Source: an uncultured Bacilli bacterium
GTDB lineage: Bacteria; Bacillota_I; Bacilli_A; RF39; UBA660
Length of the DNA: 7,268 bases
NCBI GenBank assembly: GCA_944364705.1
Contig: CALVWH010000162.1
Coordinates: 1-7,268, forward strand
Direction of reading: 5' to 3'
Positions 6,369 through 7,268 of this stretch are shown here, piece after piece. The notes beneath the pieces were generated by a model. It was not told the DNA's origin and searched no databases. It worked only from the letters and a program-made list of their open reading frames with translations. Position 1 is the first letter of the stretch, and the number at the start of each line of letters is the position of its first letter. The translations under genes and the position numbers were made by a program.

Positions 6369-6411
6369 TCACCTCTAATAAACTATATGAAAAGATCACA
6401 AGAAAATACAA
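6369..6411 (-). promoter_or_regulatory. dacA promoter and Shine-Dalgarno
   Basis: Read on the - strand, TTGTAT (6411-6406) is a weak -35. After 18 bp comes TATAGT (6387-6382), matching the -10 consensus at five of six positions. Six bases later GAGGTGA begins at 6375. Transcription from this box would start on that G, leaving a 10-nt leader before ATG 6365. The -35 is weak, so another start further upstream is possible. Confidence 0.55.
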
Positions 6412-6439
6412 ATTTTTTCGAACTCTTTCTCTTATTTCA

Positions 6440-6459
6440 TGATATAATGAAAATGAGGT
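6440..6459 (+). promoter_or_regulatory. polA promoter with extended -10 and Shine-Dalgarno
   Basis: TG-A-TATAAT (6440-6448) is an extended -10 element, which can compensate for the lack of a recognisable -35 at the right distance. GAGGT (6455-6459) follows after six bases, so the transcript would begin with the Shine-Dalgarno and have a 12-nt leader to ATG 6467. It lies back to back with the dacA promoter. Confidence 0.72.
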
Positions 6460-6466
6460 AGAAAAT

Positions 6467-7268
6467 ATGGAAAAAATAGTACTTGTTGATGGAAATAATT
6501 TATTATTTCGTAGTTATTATGCGACCGCTTACAATGGAAATTTTATGAAAAATAGTAAAGGATTCCCAACCAATGCATTATTTGGATTCATTAATATGAT
6601 TCATAAAATTGTCGAAGAAGAAAAGCCCAAATATATGTTGGTTGCCTTTGATAAAGGAAAAACGTTCCGTCATGAAGAATATAAAGAATATAAAGGCGGA
6701 AGAATGGAAACTCCAGAAGAGTTAAAAGTTCAATTTCCGAAAGCTTTTGAAATTTTAGAAGCACTTGGAATTAAACATTATGAAATGGATGGGTATGAAG
6801 CAGACGATATCATTGGAACGTTTGCCTCTTATTGTAATCAAGAAAATGATTACGAAGGTCTTATTGTTAGTAGCGATAAAGATTTACTTCAACTCATTGA
6901 TCAAAAAGTAGAAATGAAATTGTTAAAACAAAAAGATTACATTCGTTATAATGAAAAAAGTTTTGAAGAAGAGTGGGGAATTGTTCCTATTCGCGTGATT
7001 GATTTAAAAGCTCTTATGGGAGATTCTTCGGATAATATTCCAGGAGTAAAAGGAATTGGAGAAAAAACTGCTTTAAAACTTTTAAAAGAATATCAAACAT
7101 TGGATGGAATTTATGAAAATTTACAGCAGGTAAGTCCTAGCATAAGAAAAAAATTAGAAGAAAATAAAGAAAATGCTTATTTGAGTTATCATTTAGCAAC
7201 CATTGTGAAAAATGCACCAGTTGAGATTGACTTCGAAGATATAAAATGTCAAGAAAAAAATGTAGAAA
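6467..7268 (+). CDS. polA: DNA polymerase I, N-terminal 267 residues (runs off the window)
   Basis: This is the start of DNA polymerase I, which removes RNA primers and fills gaps in replication and repair. The visible part is the 5'-3' exonuclease (flap nuclease) domain plus the beginning of the linker towards the 3'-5' exonuclease-like domain. Conserved metal and catalytic residues of the FEN-like fold are present: D8 in VDGNN, D62 in AFDKGKTFRHE, E111-A-D-D114, and D137/D139 in SSDKD. D186/D189 fall in GDSSDN, followed by the helix-hairpin-helix IPGVKGIGEKTA (191-202). The start MEKIVLVDGNN is the usual one and has GAGGT seven bases upstream. The frame is open to the last base with no stop. 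The polymerase domain lies beyond the window, so whether this is full-length Pol I or a stand-alone 5'-nuclease cannot be proved here. The residues after 240 (YHLATIVKNAP) favour full-length Pol I. Confidence 0.95.
   Translation, partial: MEKIVLVDGNNLLFRSYYATAYNGNFMKNSKGFPTNALFGFINMIHKIVEEEKPKYMLVAFDKGKTFRHEEYKEYKGGRMETPEELKVQFPKAFEILEALGIKHYEMDGYEADDIIGTFASYCNQENDYEGLIVSSDKDLLQLIDQKVEMKLLKQKDYIRYNEKSFEEEWGIVPIRVIDLKALMGDSSDNIPGVKGIGEKTALKLLKEYQTLDGIYENLQQVSPSIRKKLEENKENAYLSYHLATIVKNAPVEIDFEDIKCQEKNVE

Noticed and set aside
1..7268. CRISPR array, tRNA, rRNA or classical riboswitch.
   Set aside because: I saw no regularly spaced repeats, no cloverleaf with CCA-type end, no rRNA-like sequence, and the predicted leaders are too short to hold a riboswitch.

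Overview
The window is AT-rich DNA from a low-GC, Gram-positive-type bacterium, most likely a Firmicutes/Bacilli lineage close to the uncultured or gut Erysipelotrichia/RF39-like groups. That placement is inferred from base composition, GAGGTG-type Shine-Dalgarno sites and protein style. All tryptophans I read are TGG, and TGA ends one gene in an ATGA overlap, so the standard bacterial code (table 11) fits. A DacA-type D,D-carboxypeptidase indicates a peptidoglycan wall, which argues against a wall-less Mollicute.

Left part (1-1663). The window opens inside the last 54 codons of a TnpB (IS200/IS605- or IS607-type RNA-guided nuclease). A likely omega-RNA scaffold and right transposon end follow at about 166-278. 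A gene-poor stretch with two palindromes (357-372 and 390-419) leads to a gene for an AAA-type ATPase with a C-terminal DUF4143 domain. This part looks like accessory DNA.

Middle part (1754-5119). Three genes run head to tail as an apparent operon: a small single-pass membrane protein of unknown function, a large membrane receptor, and a YihY/BrkB-family six-span membrane protein. The receptor has two tandem extracellular solute-binding-like domains and a cytoplasmic GGDEF domain. Gaps are 8 bp and then an ATGA overlap. The GGDEF signature reads SGNEF, with Asn replacing the catalytic acid, so the receptor probably senses an extracellular ligand without making c-di-GMP.

Right part (5156-7268). 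A bidirectional terminator separates the operon from the convergent dacA gene. dacA is divergent from polA across a 101-bp intergenic region. Only the first 267 codons of polA (the 5'-nuclease domain) lie in the window.

The most unusual observation cuts across all regions. At each of the four apparent transcription units a -10 box is followed by exactly six bases and then GAGGT (TATAAT-N6-GAGGT; TATAGT for dacA). By normal promoter geometry transcription would start on the first G of the Shine-Dalgarno, giving mRNAs with leaders of only 10-12 nt that begin with the ribosome-binding site itself. The same spacing selects ATG at 464 and TTG at 1801 as the true starts of the first two complete genes.
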